DNA of 64,000 nucleotides from an uncultured Saprospiraceae bacterium. GTDB lineage: Bacteria > Bacteroidota > Bacteroidia > Chitinophagales > Saprospiraceae. Under the pieces are notes generated by a model. The model saw nothing but the letters and a program-made list of their open reading frames with translations, searched no databases and was not told the origin of the DNA. This document shows positions 26,271 to 33,770 of this stretch, one piece after another; within the stretch, counting starts at the first letter, position 1; the number at the start of each line of letters is the position of its first letter. The DNA is taken from positions 62,001-126,000 of the forward strand of contig CALGAW010000036.1 in NCBI GenBank assembly GCA_937959115.1. The letters are read 5' to 3'. Both the position numbers and the translations under genes were made by a program.

Positions 26271-26711
26271 TCAGTCATTGCTTGATCGGCTTGGAAACAA
26301 TACACTTGCCAACTTAGCGCCTAACCAAGCAGCAGGCAAGTAACCAATCAAATCAACAATTACATTCCAAATCGGAGAAGGAATCATAAAAATTGCTGCC
26401 ACACCACCTGCAAGGGATAATAATCCAACAATTAAAGCACATTTCAATTTGTTTTTAGGAGCGATCAATGCAGCCACTATACCACCGAAAAAAGCTTGTC
26501 CCCAATGTGCCAACCAAACCATTACAAAAGCTCCGATTGGGGCATTCTTTATAAATGTTGCAATATCTTCTGGTCTTGATGGATCTAAACCATCTGGATA
26601 AGGGAAAAAATTAGGTAGTTGTCCTATTATCCACATATTTACTAATCCACCGACAAATAGGCCGACTACTACTGCCAAAACCATTAATAAGATATTCTTC
26701 CCTTTAGTCAT
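26271..26711 (-). CDS. Small four-helix membrane protein of unknown function
   Basis: The 146-residue product has four predicted transmembrane helices: LLMVLAVVVGLFVGGLVNMW, AFVMVWLAHWGQAFFGGIVA, a third around IVGLLSLAGGVAAIFM, and a last around IGYLPAAWLGAKLASVLF. A short polar loop with YPDGLDPSRPEDIATFIKNA follows helix 1. I do not recognise a named family. ATG 26711 is preferred over a longer ORF whose start would add an unrelated Phe-rich stretch. It stands alone; the region downstream (26085-26270) has no clear terminator. Confidence 0.75.
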   Translation of the reverse strand: MTKGKNILLMVLAVVVGLFVGGLVNMWIIGQLPNFFPYPDGLDPSRPEDIATFIKNAPIGAFVMVWLAHWGQAFFGGIVAALIAPKNKLKCALIVGLLSLAGGVAAIFMIPSPIWNVIVDLIGYLPAAWLGAKLASVLFPSRSSND

Positions 26712-26865
26712 ACCATGTGTTTTGAATAAAAATAAAGAAAAATTTAAATTAAATAAAGTTGTGCTCACTAATTCAAGAAAACAATAATGACAGACCTTCC
26801 CACGTTCTAAATTGGTTAATTAATTCAATAATATGCACTAAAATCAACCATAACTGGCAAGATGG

Positions 26866-26896
26866 TTGTTAGTTAGTTTAAAAATACGTAATTTTG
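26866..26896 (+). promoter_or_regulatory. Promoter of the bamD operon
   Basis: TTG at 26866-26868, a 20-base spacer and an exact -7 box TAATTTTG (26889-26896) form a full Bacteroidota promoter. The bamD ATG follows the box after six bases, which implies an almost leaderless mRNA. Confidence 0.65.
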
Positions 26897-26902
26897 CACG
26901 CT

Positions 26903-27712
26903 ATGCACAAAATTCCAGTTCTTTCTGCTGCTGTTCTTTTGATAATAGGCCTCCTATCCGGTTGCCTAGGTGAATTCGAAACCATCCGAAAAGGGGATGA
27001 CTATGAACTCAAGTACCAAAAAGCCCTCGAATATTACGAAAACGAGGATTGGTTTAAAGCACAACAGCTACTAGAGCAAATATTGCCAGTTTATCGAGGA
27101 TCGGATAAAATCGAAAAGATTTATTATTCCTATGCAGACACTTATTTCAAAATGGGTCGTTATGTTTTAGGAAGTTATTATTTTAAGAACTTCACAACGA
27201 CATTTCCGAATAGTGATAAGGCAGAAGATGCTGCATTTATGAGCGCCTATTCCAACTATATGTTGTCTCCAAATCACAGGCTAGACCAAACATATACAGA
27301 AGAATCGATAGAAGATTTTCAGATATTTGTCAATACTTACCCAAATAGTAAACGAGTCTCTGAGGTGAATACCTTAATCGATGACATGCGTGACAAATTG
27401 GAGGAAAAAGCATTTGCGGAAGCAGATTTATACTTCAAATTGAACGATTTTAAGTCTGCGAATCACACTTACAAGAACGTAGTTAAAGTTTACCCAGATG
27501 CAGAAAAGGTAGAGCACGCAAGGTTCATGGTGATTAAGTCCTCTTATCGATTAGCGTTGAATAGTATTGACTTTGTGAAGGAGGAGCGTTTTAATGAAAC
27601 CATAAGCGCGTACAACAAGTTTTTAGAAAAACATCCGAACAGTTCCTTAAAAAAGGAGGCGGATCAATTATACCAAGCCAGTTTAGATAAAATAGAAAAA
27701 TTGAATCAATAA
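26903..27712 (+). CDS. bamD: Outer membrane protein assembly factor BamD
   Basis: BamD is the essential lipoprotein of the BAM complex, which folds barrels into the outer membrane. The protein is 269 residues with a signal helix and lipobox GLLSGC. TPR-type helical repeats follow: ELKYQKALEYYENEDWFKAQ, YADTYFKMGRYVLGSYYFKN and LYFKLNDFKSANHTYKNV. The conserved start of BamD repeats and the FPNSDKAEDAAFM turn are visible. ATG 26903 is preferred to an in-frame TTG three codons earlier that lies in the -7 box itself. It leads a tight operon, overlapping rpoZ by one base. Confidence 0.92.
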   Translation: MHKIPVLSAAVLLIIGLLSGCLGEFETIRKGDDYELKYQKALEYYENEDWFKAQQLLEQILPVYRGSDKIEKIYYSYADTYFKMGRYVLGSYYFKNFTTTFPNSDKAEDAAFMSAYSNYMLSPNHRLDQTYTEESIEDFQIFVNTYPNSKRVSEVNTLIDDMRDKLEEKAFAEADLYFKLNDFKSANHTYKNVVKVYPDAEKVEHARFMVIKSSYRLALNSIDFVKEERFNETISAYNKFLEKHPNSSLKKEADQLYQASLDKIEKLNQ

Positions 27713-28056
27713 TGACAGATTTCAGAAAAAAAGCACAAGGTATTGACCCTAACGCTCAAGCGAGAAATGTAATTGACATCTCTCACAAAACAGGGAATAT
27801 CTATCATTCATTAAACGTTGTTTCTACTAGAGCTGATCAAATCAGCAAACAAATTAAAGAAGAGTTACTTGCCAAGCTTGAAGAGTTTGCAGTTAGTTCT
27901 GAAAATCTTGAAGAAATTCATGAAAACAAAGAGCAAATTGAGATCTCAAAGTATTACGAAAGACTTCCAAACGCAGTTTTGATCTCCTTAGATGAGTTCA
28001 TGAACGACAATTTGGATAACCGTCTAAGAGATCAAGAAGAGAAAGAAGAAGCTTAA
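27712..28056 (+). CDS. rpoZ: RNA polymerase omega subunit, Bacteroidota type
   Basis: The 114-residue product matches the short omega family of this phylum. GNIYHSLNVVSTRADQISKQ is the core omega segment, followed by KEELLAKLEEFA and the conserved ENKEQIEISKYYERLP. Omega assists assembly of the beta' subunit. The stop of bamD and start of rpoZ share one base (TAATG), so translation is probably coupled. The order bamD-rpoZ-coaBC is characteristic of Bacteroidota and supports the call. Confidence 0.88.
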   Translation: MTDFRKKAQGIDPNAQARNVIDISHKTGNIYHSLNVVSTRADQISKQIKEELLAKLEEFAVSSENLEEIHENKEQIEISKYYERLPNAVLISLDEFMNDNLDNRLRDQEEKEEA

Positions 28057-28094
28057 GTTTTTTCAATCAATTCGTTCGTTAAAATCTTACCACC

Positions 28095-29300
28095 TTGCAG
28101 GGTAAAAAAATCATCATAGGTGTTACAGGAAGTATTGCTGCCTATAAGATAGCATTACTCACTCGTTTGTTGATAAAACAAGGGACTGAGGTTAGAATTC
28201 TAATGACTCCTTCCTCCAAAGATTTTATTACACCGCTTACACTAAGCACCCTTTCAAAAAATCCAGTCTATTCTGATGTCAGTTCTGAAAGTGAATGGAA
28301 CAACCACGTAGAACTAGGCCTTTGGGCTGATGCGTTTATCGTAGCACCCGCCACCGCCAACACAATAGCAAAAATGGCAACAGGGCAATGTGACAACATC
28401 GTCCTCGCTACCTACCTTTCAGCCAAATGCCCCGTGTTTGTAGCACCAGCAATGGATTTGGACATGTGGAAACACCCTGCAACGCTCAACAACCTAGAAA
28501 CCCTCAAAAGCTATGGCAATCACCTCATCCCAGTTGGACATGGTGAATTGGCTAGTGGACTTGTAGGAGCTGGCAGAATGGCAGAACCAGAAGAGATTGT
28601 AAGCTTCATCAACTCAAAACTAAACGCCCAGCAAGCCCTCAAAGGCAAACGCGTGTTGGTGACCTCTGGACCAACACATGAGGCGATCGACCCAGTACGA
28701 TTCATCGGTAATCGCTCAAGTGGAAAAATGGGATCAGCTATCGTTGAAGCCCTATACGAACAAGGAGCTGAGGTAATCCTAGTCAGTGGTCCCGCGATTT
28801 CTTTGCCCGCAGCGAATACTGCTGCAGAAATTATAAAAGTGAACAGCGCCGCTGAAATGTACGATGCCTGCACCAAGCAATTTGCCAATGTGGATATTGC
28901 CATCATGGCTGCCGCCGTTGCAGATTATACGCCTATAGACGTGTCAAAGGTGAAAGTGAAGAAAAAAACGGAGACGTTTACCTTAGAACTCACCAAGACA
29001 AAAGACATTGCAAAAGAACTAGGTAAGCAGAAAAAAAGTCATCAATTCTTGGTTGGTTTCGCTTTAGAAACTAATAATGAGCTAGAAAACGCACAAGGAA
29101 AACTAGCCAAAAAGAACTTTGATTTTATCGTGTTAAATTCCCTACAAGACAAAGGAGCAGGGTTTCAACACAATACCAATAAGATTACCATCGTTGATAT
29201 TCATAGAAACATTACGAAATTTGATTTGAAATCAAAGCAACTTGTTGCAAAAGATATCGTAAATTACTTAATTACGATCGTCAACGGTAAAAACAATTAA
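28095..29300 (+). CDS. coaBC: Phosphopantothenoylcysteine decarboxylase / synthetase CoaBC
   Basis: A bifunctional enzyme (401 residues) in coenzyme A synthesis. It joins 4'-phosphopantothenate to cysteine (CoaB) and decarboxylates the product (CoaC). The CoaC flavin domain has IIIGVTGSIAAYKIA, ATANTIAKMATGQCDN and VAPAMDLDMWKHPA. The CoaB domain has VLVTSGPTHEAIDPVRFIGN, SSGKMG and AAVADYTP. The start is TTG at 28095: an in-frame TAA at 28080 leaves no ATG choice. It lies 38 bases after rpoZ in the bamD operon. Confidence 0.96.
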   Translation: MQGKKIIIGVTGSIAAYKIALLTRLLIKQGTEVRILMTPSSKDFITPLTLSTLSKNPVYSDVSSESEWNNHVELGLWADAFIVAPATANTIAKMATGQCDNIVLATYLSAKCPVFVAPAMDLDMWKHPATLNNLETLKSYGNHLIPVGHGELASGLVGAGRMAEPEEIVSFINSKLNAQQALKGKRVLVTSGPTHEAIDPVRFIGNRSSGKMGSAIVEALYEQGAEVILVSGPAISLPAANTAAEIIKVNSAAEMYDACTKQFANVDIAIMAAAVADYTPIDVSKVKVKKKTETFTLELTKTKDIAKELGKQKKSHQFLVGFALETNNELENAQGKLAKKNFDFIVLNSLQDKGAGFQHNTNKITIVDIHRNITKFDLKSKQLVAKDIVNYLITIVNGKNN

Positions 29301-29302
29301 TA

Positions 29303-30199
29303 ATGAAAAAATTAATTCTACTTAGCATACTCCTTCTCGTTTACTTTTTTGGAAAAGCGCAAGAGATAAATGCCGTTGTGAAAATCAACACTCCGAAACT
29401 CCAAACGGTAGACCCTAAAGTCTTTAAAACACTTGAAAACTCTATTATGGAGTTTTTAAACAATACGAAATGGACAGAAGATGAATTCCAGCAATCAGAA
29501 CGAATTAATTGCAATGTTCAAATCAATATCAAAGAAGAACTAGGTCCAACTTCCTTTAAAGGAGAACTATTTATTCAAGCAAATCGACCAGTTTACGGAT
29601 CAAATTATAAAACCGTCATCCTTGAGCATAAGGACAATCAGTTCAACTTTACTTATCAAGAATTTCAACCTTTAGAATACATTGAAAGCGGTTATGCCTC
29701 CAACTTAACTTCTCTTCTTGCATTTTATGCATATTACATGATCGGCTTAGACTATGATTCTTTTTCTCTTCTTGGTGGTGCCCCTTATTTTCAGCAAGCC
29801 AACAATATAATGAACGCAGTGCCTCAAGGTGTTGATGGTTGGGGAGCTTTAGAAACGCCTACGAATCGAAACCGTTATTGGATGATCGAAAGTGTCTTGA
29901 ATCCAAGATCTACCCCTTTACGCGAAGCTTCTTATCTCTATCACCGTGGAGGACTTGATTTTATGGCTGATGATACAGAAAAAGGTCTTGAAGGAGTTGT
30001 CAACGCGATGACGAAAGTCCGAAACGTAAATACAGCTTATCCGAATGCTTTGGCTGTTCAGATGTTCATCAATGCAAAATCAGCAGAAGTGGTAGACGTC
30101 ATGCTCGGTGCACCTTCTAATCAAAGGCGTTCTGTATATGGTGTCATGATCAAAATTGATCCAGCAAACGCCTCTAGGTACACTCCAATCAGACGATAA
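29303..30199 (+). CDS. porD: PorD-type (DUF4835) T9SS protein
   Basis: A 298-residue secreted protein (signal peptide MKKLILLSILLLVYFFGKAQ) of the DUF4835 family, labelled PorD in T9SS annotations. Diagnostic segments are INAVVKINTPKLQTVDP near the start, CNVQINIKEEL, ELFIQANRPVYGS, and AYYMIGLDYDSFSLLGG. The product is periplasmic or outer-membrane associated; its exact role in T9SS is not settled. It starts two bases after coaBC stops and shares one base with the next gene. In many relatives recN follows this gene, but here DUF4286 does. Confidence 0.85.
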   Translation: MKKLILLSILLLVYFFGKAQEINAVVKINTPKLQTVDPKVFKTLENSIMEFLNNTKWTEDEFQQSERINCNVQINIKEELGPTSFKGELFIQANRPVYGSNYKTVILEHKDNQFNFTYQEFQPLEYIESGYASNLTSLLAFYAYYMIGLDYDSFSLLGGAPYFQQANNIMNAVPQGVDGWGALETPTNRNRYWMIESVLNPRSTPLREASYLYHRGGLDFMADDTEKGLEGVVNAMTKVRNVNTAYPNALAVQMFINAKSAEVVDVMLGAPSNQRRSVYGVMIKIDPANASRYTPIRR

Positions 30200-30513
30200 T
30201 GGTCTTGTATAATGTCACTATAGTCCTAGAACCCGCTATTAAGGATGACTGGATAAAATGGATGAAGGAAGTCCATATCCGTGAAGTTATGGCAACTGGC
30301 TGCTTTAAAGAGTACAAGATGAGTCAAGTCATCGATGATCGTAATCCAGACCAAACAACATTTGCCATTCAATATCTCTGCGAAAGCCATGAGACACTAG
30401 ACTACTATCAGCAAAAGCATGCTCCAGCGTTGCAAGCAGCTCACACAAAACGGTACTCAGGAAAATTTGGAGCATTCAGAACGCTTCTGAATGTAATTGA
30501 AATGGGCGAATAG
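30199..30513 (+). CDS. DUF4286 family protein
   Basis: The 104-residue protein matches DUF4286, a small alpha/beta family found in Bacteroidota: VLYNVTIVLEPAIKDDWIKW, HIREVMATGCFKEYKMSQV, and the closing PALQAAHTKRYSGKFGAFRT. It probably has a ferredoxin-like fold of the dimeric alpha-beta barrel type. The function is unknown. It overlaps the preceding gene by one base (TAATG), so it is the last member of the bamD operon. No T-rich hairpin marks the operon end; the closest feature is a weak GGTCA/TGACC hairpin near 30552-30566. Confidence 0.8.
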   Translation: MVLYNVTIVLEPAIKDDWIKWMKEVHIREVMATGCFKEYKMSQVIDDRNPDQTTFAIQYLCESHETLDYYQQKHAPALQAAHTKRYSGKFGAFRTLLNVIEMGE

Positions 30514-30651
30514 GAAATTCACAATGTTCCTTTTTTAACAGACGACTAACCGGTCATTTTTTGACCTACGAGGATTGCTCCGATTCATTTAACGAGGATT
30601 GTCAATTGTCAACCGACTTTCGTCTACCCCCTTTTTTTACTTAAAATTTAT

Positions 30652-30659
30652 TACTTTTG
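30652..30659 (+). promoter_or_regulatory. -7 box upstream of the DUF6427 gene
   Basis: TACTTTTG fits TAnnTTTG exactly. The leader to the GTG start at 30731 would be about 65 bases. Two copies of ACGAGGATTG (30568-30577 and 30592-30601) lie upstream and could be regulator sites. Confidence 0.45.
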
Positions 30660-30730
30660 GACGTAATCTTGAGTGATAGACTAGGCAGGTCATCCTTGTA
30701 CTGACTCAAGAAACAACTAAAATTAAAAAC

Positions 30731-31711
30731 GTGCTTAATCTTCTCCGATCAAATCAGCTGTTTGTCGCGCTACTTGTAGTGGTGTATGCACTGATATTAC
30801 ACTTTCCAATATTTTTAGGAAGTACAGTGTACGAGACCCAATCAAACGGAGTATTTTCGGCGATGTTGGCGGAATGGTTGGAAGGGAAAGTGCTGCTTTC
30901 CAAGGCGTTTTATCTGATCTTAATTATTGGGCAAGCCTTGGCAATCAATCAATTTGCGAATGGATTTAAGATCAGTACACCTTATACTTTTTTTCCTGCG
31001 GGGTTCTTTGTGCTATTGACGGCGTTTCTGAATCCTAGTGCCATGCTTTCCTCTGCGTTGCTGGCCAACACATTTCTAATTGTTGCAGTGATTGAGCTGT
31101 ATGCGACCTACAAGAAAAACCATGCAACTGGGAATATATTTAATGTGGGATTCTGGATCGGCGTGGCTGGTTTGTTTCATTTTTCGAGTGCAGTTTTTCT
31201 GTTGTTCGGATTACTAGGCGTGATATCGTTGCGCCAAGTGCGGTTCAATGAGTTGCTGATTGCTGTTTTGGGGTACCTTGTACCGTTTTTTCTAGCGTTC
31301 ACGGTTTACTTCTGGCTGGATTTGCTGTCCTATTTTGGGACGGAACAGTTCACACACCTTAATATAGTTGACTTCTCTACCCTTGAGTTTTATAAGGGTT
31401 TGGGACGGATAATTGTGGTCGGATTGCTGATTATCCTTTCATTTTTGAGTTTTCAAACTTATCTTTCAAAGAAAACCATTCAAATACAAAAATATGTCAA
31501 TCTGGTTTTTTTAATTCAGATTGTAGCGATTAGTTCTATCCTCATCCAACATAGAGTATGCTTAGAAGACGGTATGTTTATTCTTTTTCCACTAAGTATT
31601 TTCATGAGTCTTAGTTTTTTAGGAATCAAAAGAAAGGCAATTGCCGAAGTTTTCTTTTTAACTTTGTGCGTCTTAGCCATTTGGTTTAATTATTCTGATT
31701 TTTTAACCTAA
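30731..31711 (+). CDS. DUF6427 family multi-pass membrane protein
   Basis: A 326-residue integral membrane protein with about ten hydrophobic helices and a short N-terminal tail MLNLLRSNQLFVALLVV. The FYLILIIGQALAINQFANGF and AGLFHFSSAVFLLFGLLGVI regions match the DUF6427 family of Bacteroidota. The start is GTG. In related genomes this family sits beside purine and pyrimidine genes; here purQ follows after 34 bases, which suggests a shared transcript. The function is unknown. Confidence 0.8.
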   Translation: MLNLLRSNQLFVALLVVVYALILHFPIFLGSTVYETQSNGVFSAMLAEWLEGKVLLSKAFYLILIIGQALAINQFANGFKISTPYTFFPAGFFVLLTAFLNPSAMLSSALLANTFLIVAVIELYATYKKNHATGNIFNVGFWIGVAGLFHFSSAVFLLFGLLGVISLRQVRFNELLIAVLGYLVPFFLAFTVYFWLDLLSYFGTEQFTHLNIVDFSTLEFYKGLGRIIVVGLLIILSFLSFQTYLSKKTIQIQKYVNLVFLIQIVAISSILIQHRVCLEDGMFILFPLSIFMSLSFLGIKRKAIAEVFFLTLCVLAIWFNYSDFLT

Positions 31712-31745
31712 AAGTTCTTAAAACGACTTTAAAATACCATCAAGT

Positions 31746-32447
31746 ATGAAATTTGGCGTAGTGATTTTTCCTGGTTCCAATTGTGATAGTGATATGATCC
31801 ATGTGCTTGGGCAAGTGGTCGGTCATGAAGTGGTTGAAATATGGCACAAAGACACAAAACTACAAGACTTTACTGAAGAGGACTGTATTGTATTGCCAGG
31901 AGGGTTTTCTTATGGCGATTATCTCCGCTGTGGTGCGATTGCTAGCCATTCTCCCATCATGAAGGAAGTCATCAAATTTGCGAATCGAGGAGGCTATGTA
32001 TTGGGTGTTTGCAACGGCTTTCAGATCTTATGTGAATCTGGTTTGTTGCCTGGAGCGTTATTAAGGAATCATAGTCAGAAATTTATTTGTAAAAATGTTT
32101 ATTTAAAAACGCAGACAACCAATTCTGCAATTACAAAAGGAATTCCGACTGGAGGGGTCTTGAAAATTCCAATCGCACATGCTGAAGGCCGCTACTACGC
32201 TGATGATTATACGATTTTAGATTTGATTCAAAATGATCAAATTCTATTTAAATATTCAGATGAACAAGGGGTAACCAATGACGATTCTAATCCAAACGGC
32301 TCCTTAGAAGGCATTGCTGGCATTTGCAATAAGAATAGAAATGTATTTGGTATGATGCCACATCCAGAACGTGCTGCTGAAACCATCCTAGGAAATACTG
32401 ATGGTCTACAATTGTTCAACTCCCTAACTGCTAGTGTTTTAACCTAG
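31746..32447 (+). CDS. purQ: Phosphoribosylformylglycinamidine synthase subunit PurQ
   Basis: PurQ (233 residues) is the glutaminase subunit that supplies ammonia for the FGAR to FGAM step of purine synthesis. Class I amidotransferase motifs are VIFPGSNCDSDM, GGFSYGDYLRCGAIA, the catalytic Cys in GVCNGFQILCESGLLPGAL, and PHPERAAE for the His/Glu pair. A separate PurQ implies separate PurL and PurS elsewhere rather than the single long PurL used by many bacteria. The gene follows DUF6427 closely and precedes a CPBP protease by 52 bases. Confidence 0.96.
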   Translation: MKFGVVIFPGSNCDSDMIHVLGQVVGHEVVEIWHKDTKLQDFTEEDCIVLPGGFSYGDYLRCGAIASHSPIMKEVIKFANRGGYVLGVCNGFQILCESGLLPGALLRNHSQKFICKNVYLKTQTTNSAITKGIPTGGVLKIPIAHAEGRYYADDYTILDLIQNDQILFKYSDEQGVTNDDSNPNGSLEGIAGICNKNRNVFGMMPHPERAAETILGNTDGLQLFNSLTASVLT

Positions 32448-32499
32448 GATACTACTTTTTTAATTAACATTAATCAATAACAATAAACCCTTACTCTTA

Positions 32500-33402
32500 A
32501 TGTTTTTAAAAGCACAAAAAGGTAAAAACCAGTTCTGGAGATATCTAGTAACACTTGTTGTCGTTCTTATCGCATCACAGCTAATTGGAGCAGTTCCGCT
32601 TATGATTGCATTGCAGCAGAATGGCGGCTTATCTTCTGGAGCGTTGGATATGAATGAAATGTTCGCAAATTCAGGATTATCTAAAAATACATTGTTCATC
32701 TTAATGATGATTCCTTTCCTAGTAGGATTTTGGGCTATGATCTGGACAATTAAACAATTGCATGATCGAACATTCACCGACACTACTACTGGCTTTTATC
32801 GTTTTCGATGGGCTCGTTTCTTTAAAGGCTTTTTCTTGTGGATTGTCTTGTCCGTTGTTATCGTTGGGCTAGGTGAATTGATGATGCCAGGAACTTTGGA
32901 GTGGAATTTCCAACCATCTCAATTCCTAGTATTGCTGGTCCTTTCTTTGATTTTGATTCCATTTCAGACTGGATTTGAAGAAATTTTGTTTCGTGGTTAT
33001 TTATTACAAGGATTTAAATTGCTAACAAAAAACAAATGGATTGCTGTTTTTATAACAAGTTTAGGCTTCGCATTGCTGCATATCTTTAACCCTGAAGTCG
33101 CTGAGTTTGGTATGTGGATCGCTATGGCACAATACATGACCTTTGGGCTATTGTTTGGCATTGTCACAGTGCTGGATAATGGTCTTGAATTGGCTTGGGG
33201 AACGCATGCTGCAAATAATATCTTCCTTTCCTTGTTTATTACTCACGAGGCTTCTGCTTTACAAACACCAGCCATGTTCCGCGCTACCGAGATCTACCCT
33301 TTAATGGACTTCATATCTCTATTTATTGCAGGCCTCATCTTTCTAGGGGTTTGTTGGAAGTGGTTTGGTTGGAATTTGAAAGAGGAAACGACTGTTGCAT
33401 AG
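32500..33402 (+). CDS. CPBP family intramembrane metalloprotease
   Basis: A 300-residue inner membrane protein with about eight hydrophobic helices. The CPBP (CaaX protease and bacteriocin-processing, Abi) motifs are present: motif 1 GFEEILFRGYLLQG with the Glu-Glu and Arg, motif 2 FALLHIFNP with the metal-ligand His, and motif 3 WGTHAANN. Members cleave prenylated proteins in eukaryotes and serve varied roles, including immunity to bacteriocins, in bacteria. The substrate here is unknown. It lies 52 bases after purQ and may share its transcript. Confidence 0.87.
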   Translation: MFLKAQKGKNQFWRYLVTLVVVLIASQLIGAVPLMIALQQNGGLSSGALDMNEMFANSGLSKNTLFILMMIPFLVGFWAMIWTIKQLHDRTFTDTTTGFYRFRWARFFKGFFLWIVLSVVIVGLGELMMPGTLEWNFQPSQFLVLLVLSLILIPFQTGFEEILFRGYLLQGFKLLTKNKWIAVFITSLGFALLHIFNPEVAEFGMWIAMAQYMTFGLLFGIVTVLDNGLELAWGTHAANNIFLSLFITHEASALQTPAMFRATEIYPLMDFISLFIAGLIFLGVCWKWFGWNLKEETTVA

Positions 33403-33770
33403 TAATTGTCAAAAACAGGACATTAACAACATAATTTTTAGTTAATAAATAAAATAAACCACTCCCTAATTGCCTGTATTTTAATTTATTATCAATAAAT
33501 GCTGATTATTTAAATCGACTAAAAAATTGCGTAACTTTTTGATTACTAAAGCCTTAGATACGATAGATTCGTAGAATGAACAATTTCCATCAAAAATTAT
33601 TGTTTCATTTGAAGAAGCTTAACCAATCCTTAACCAGTTAATTTCCGTATAACTTGTATATTTGTGGTAAGTTTTTTGAATAGAGTTAGTAAACAAACCA
33701 TATATATCAAATTTGGTTTGAGCAATCCAAGACATCGTTTATTACTAAACGAATAGAAAAAATATAATTT
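33403..33770 (+). other. Intergenic region and long leader of the dsbD-like gene
   Basis: This 368-base AT-rich stretch has an exact -7 box TATATTTG at 33657-33664. The predicted leader of about 100 bases contains two inverted repeats: CAAACCA / TGGTTTG (near 33694-33720) and CGTTTA-TTAC-TAAACG (33736-33751). No coding potential is visible. Confidence 0.45.
33657..33664 (+). promoter_or_regulatory. -7 box of the dsbD-like promoter
   Basis: TATATTTG matches TAnnTTTG exactly. It lies 106 bases upstream of the start codon of the DsbD-like gene, with hairpins in between. Confidence 0.45.
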
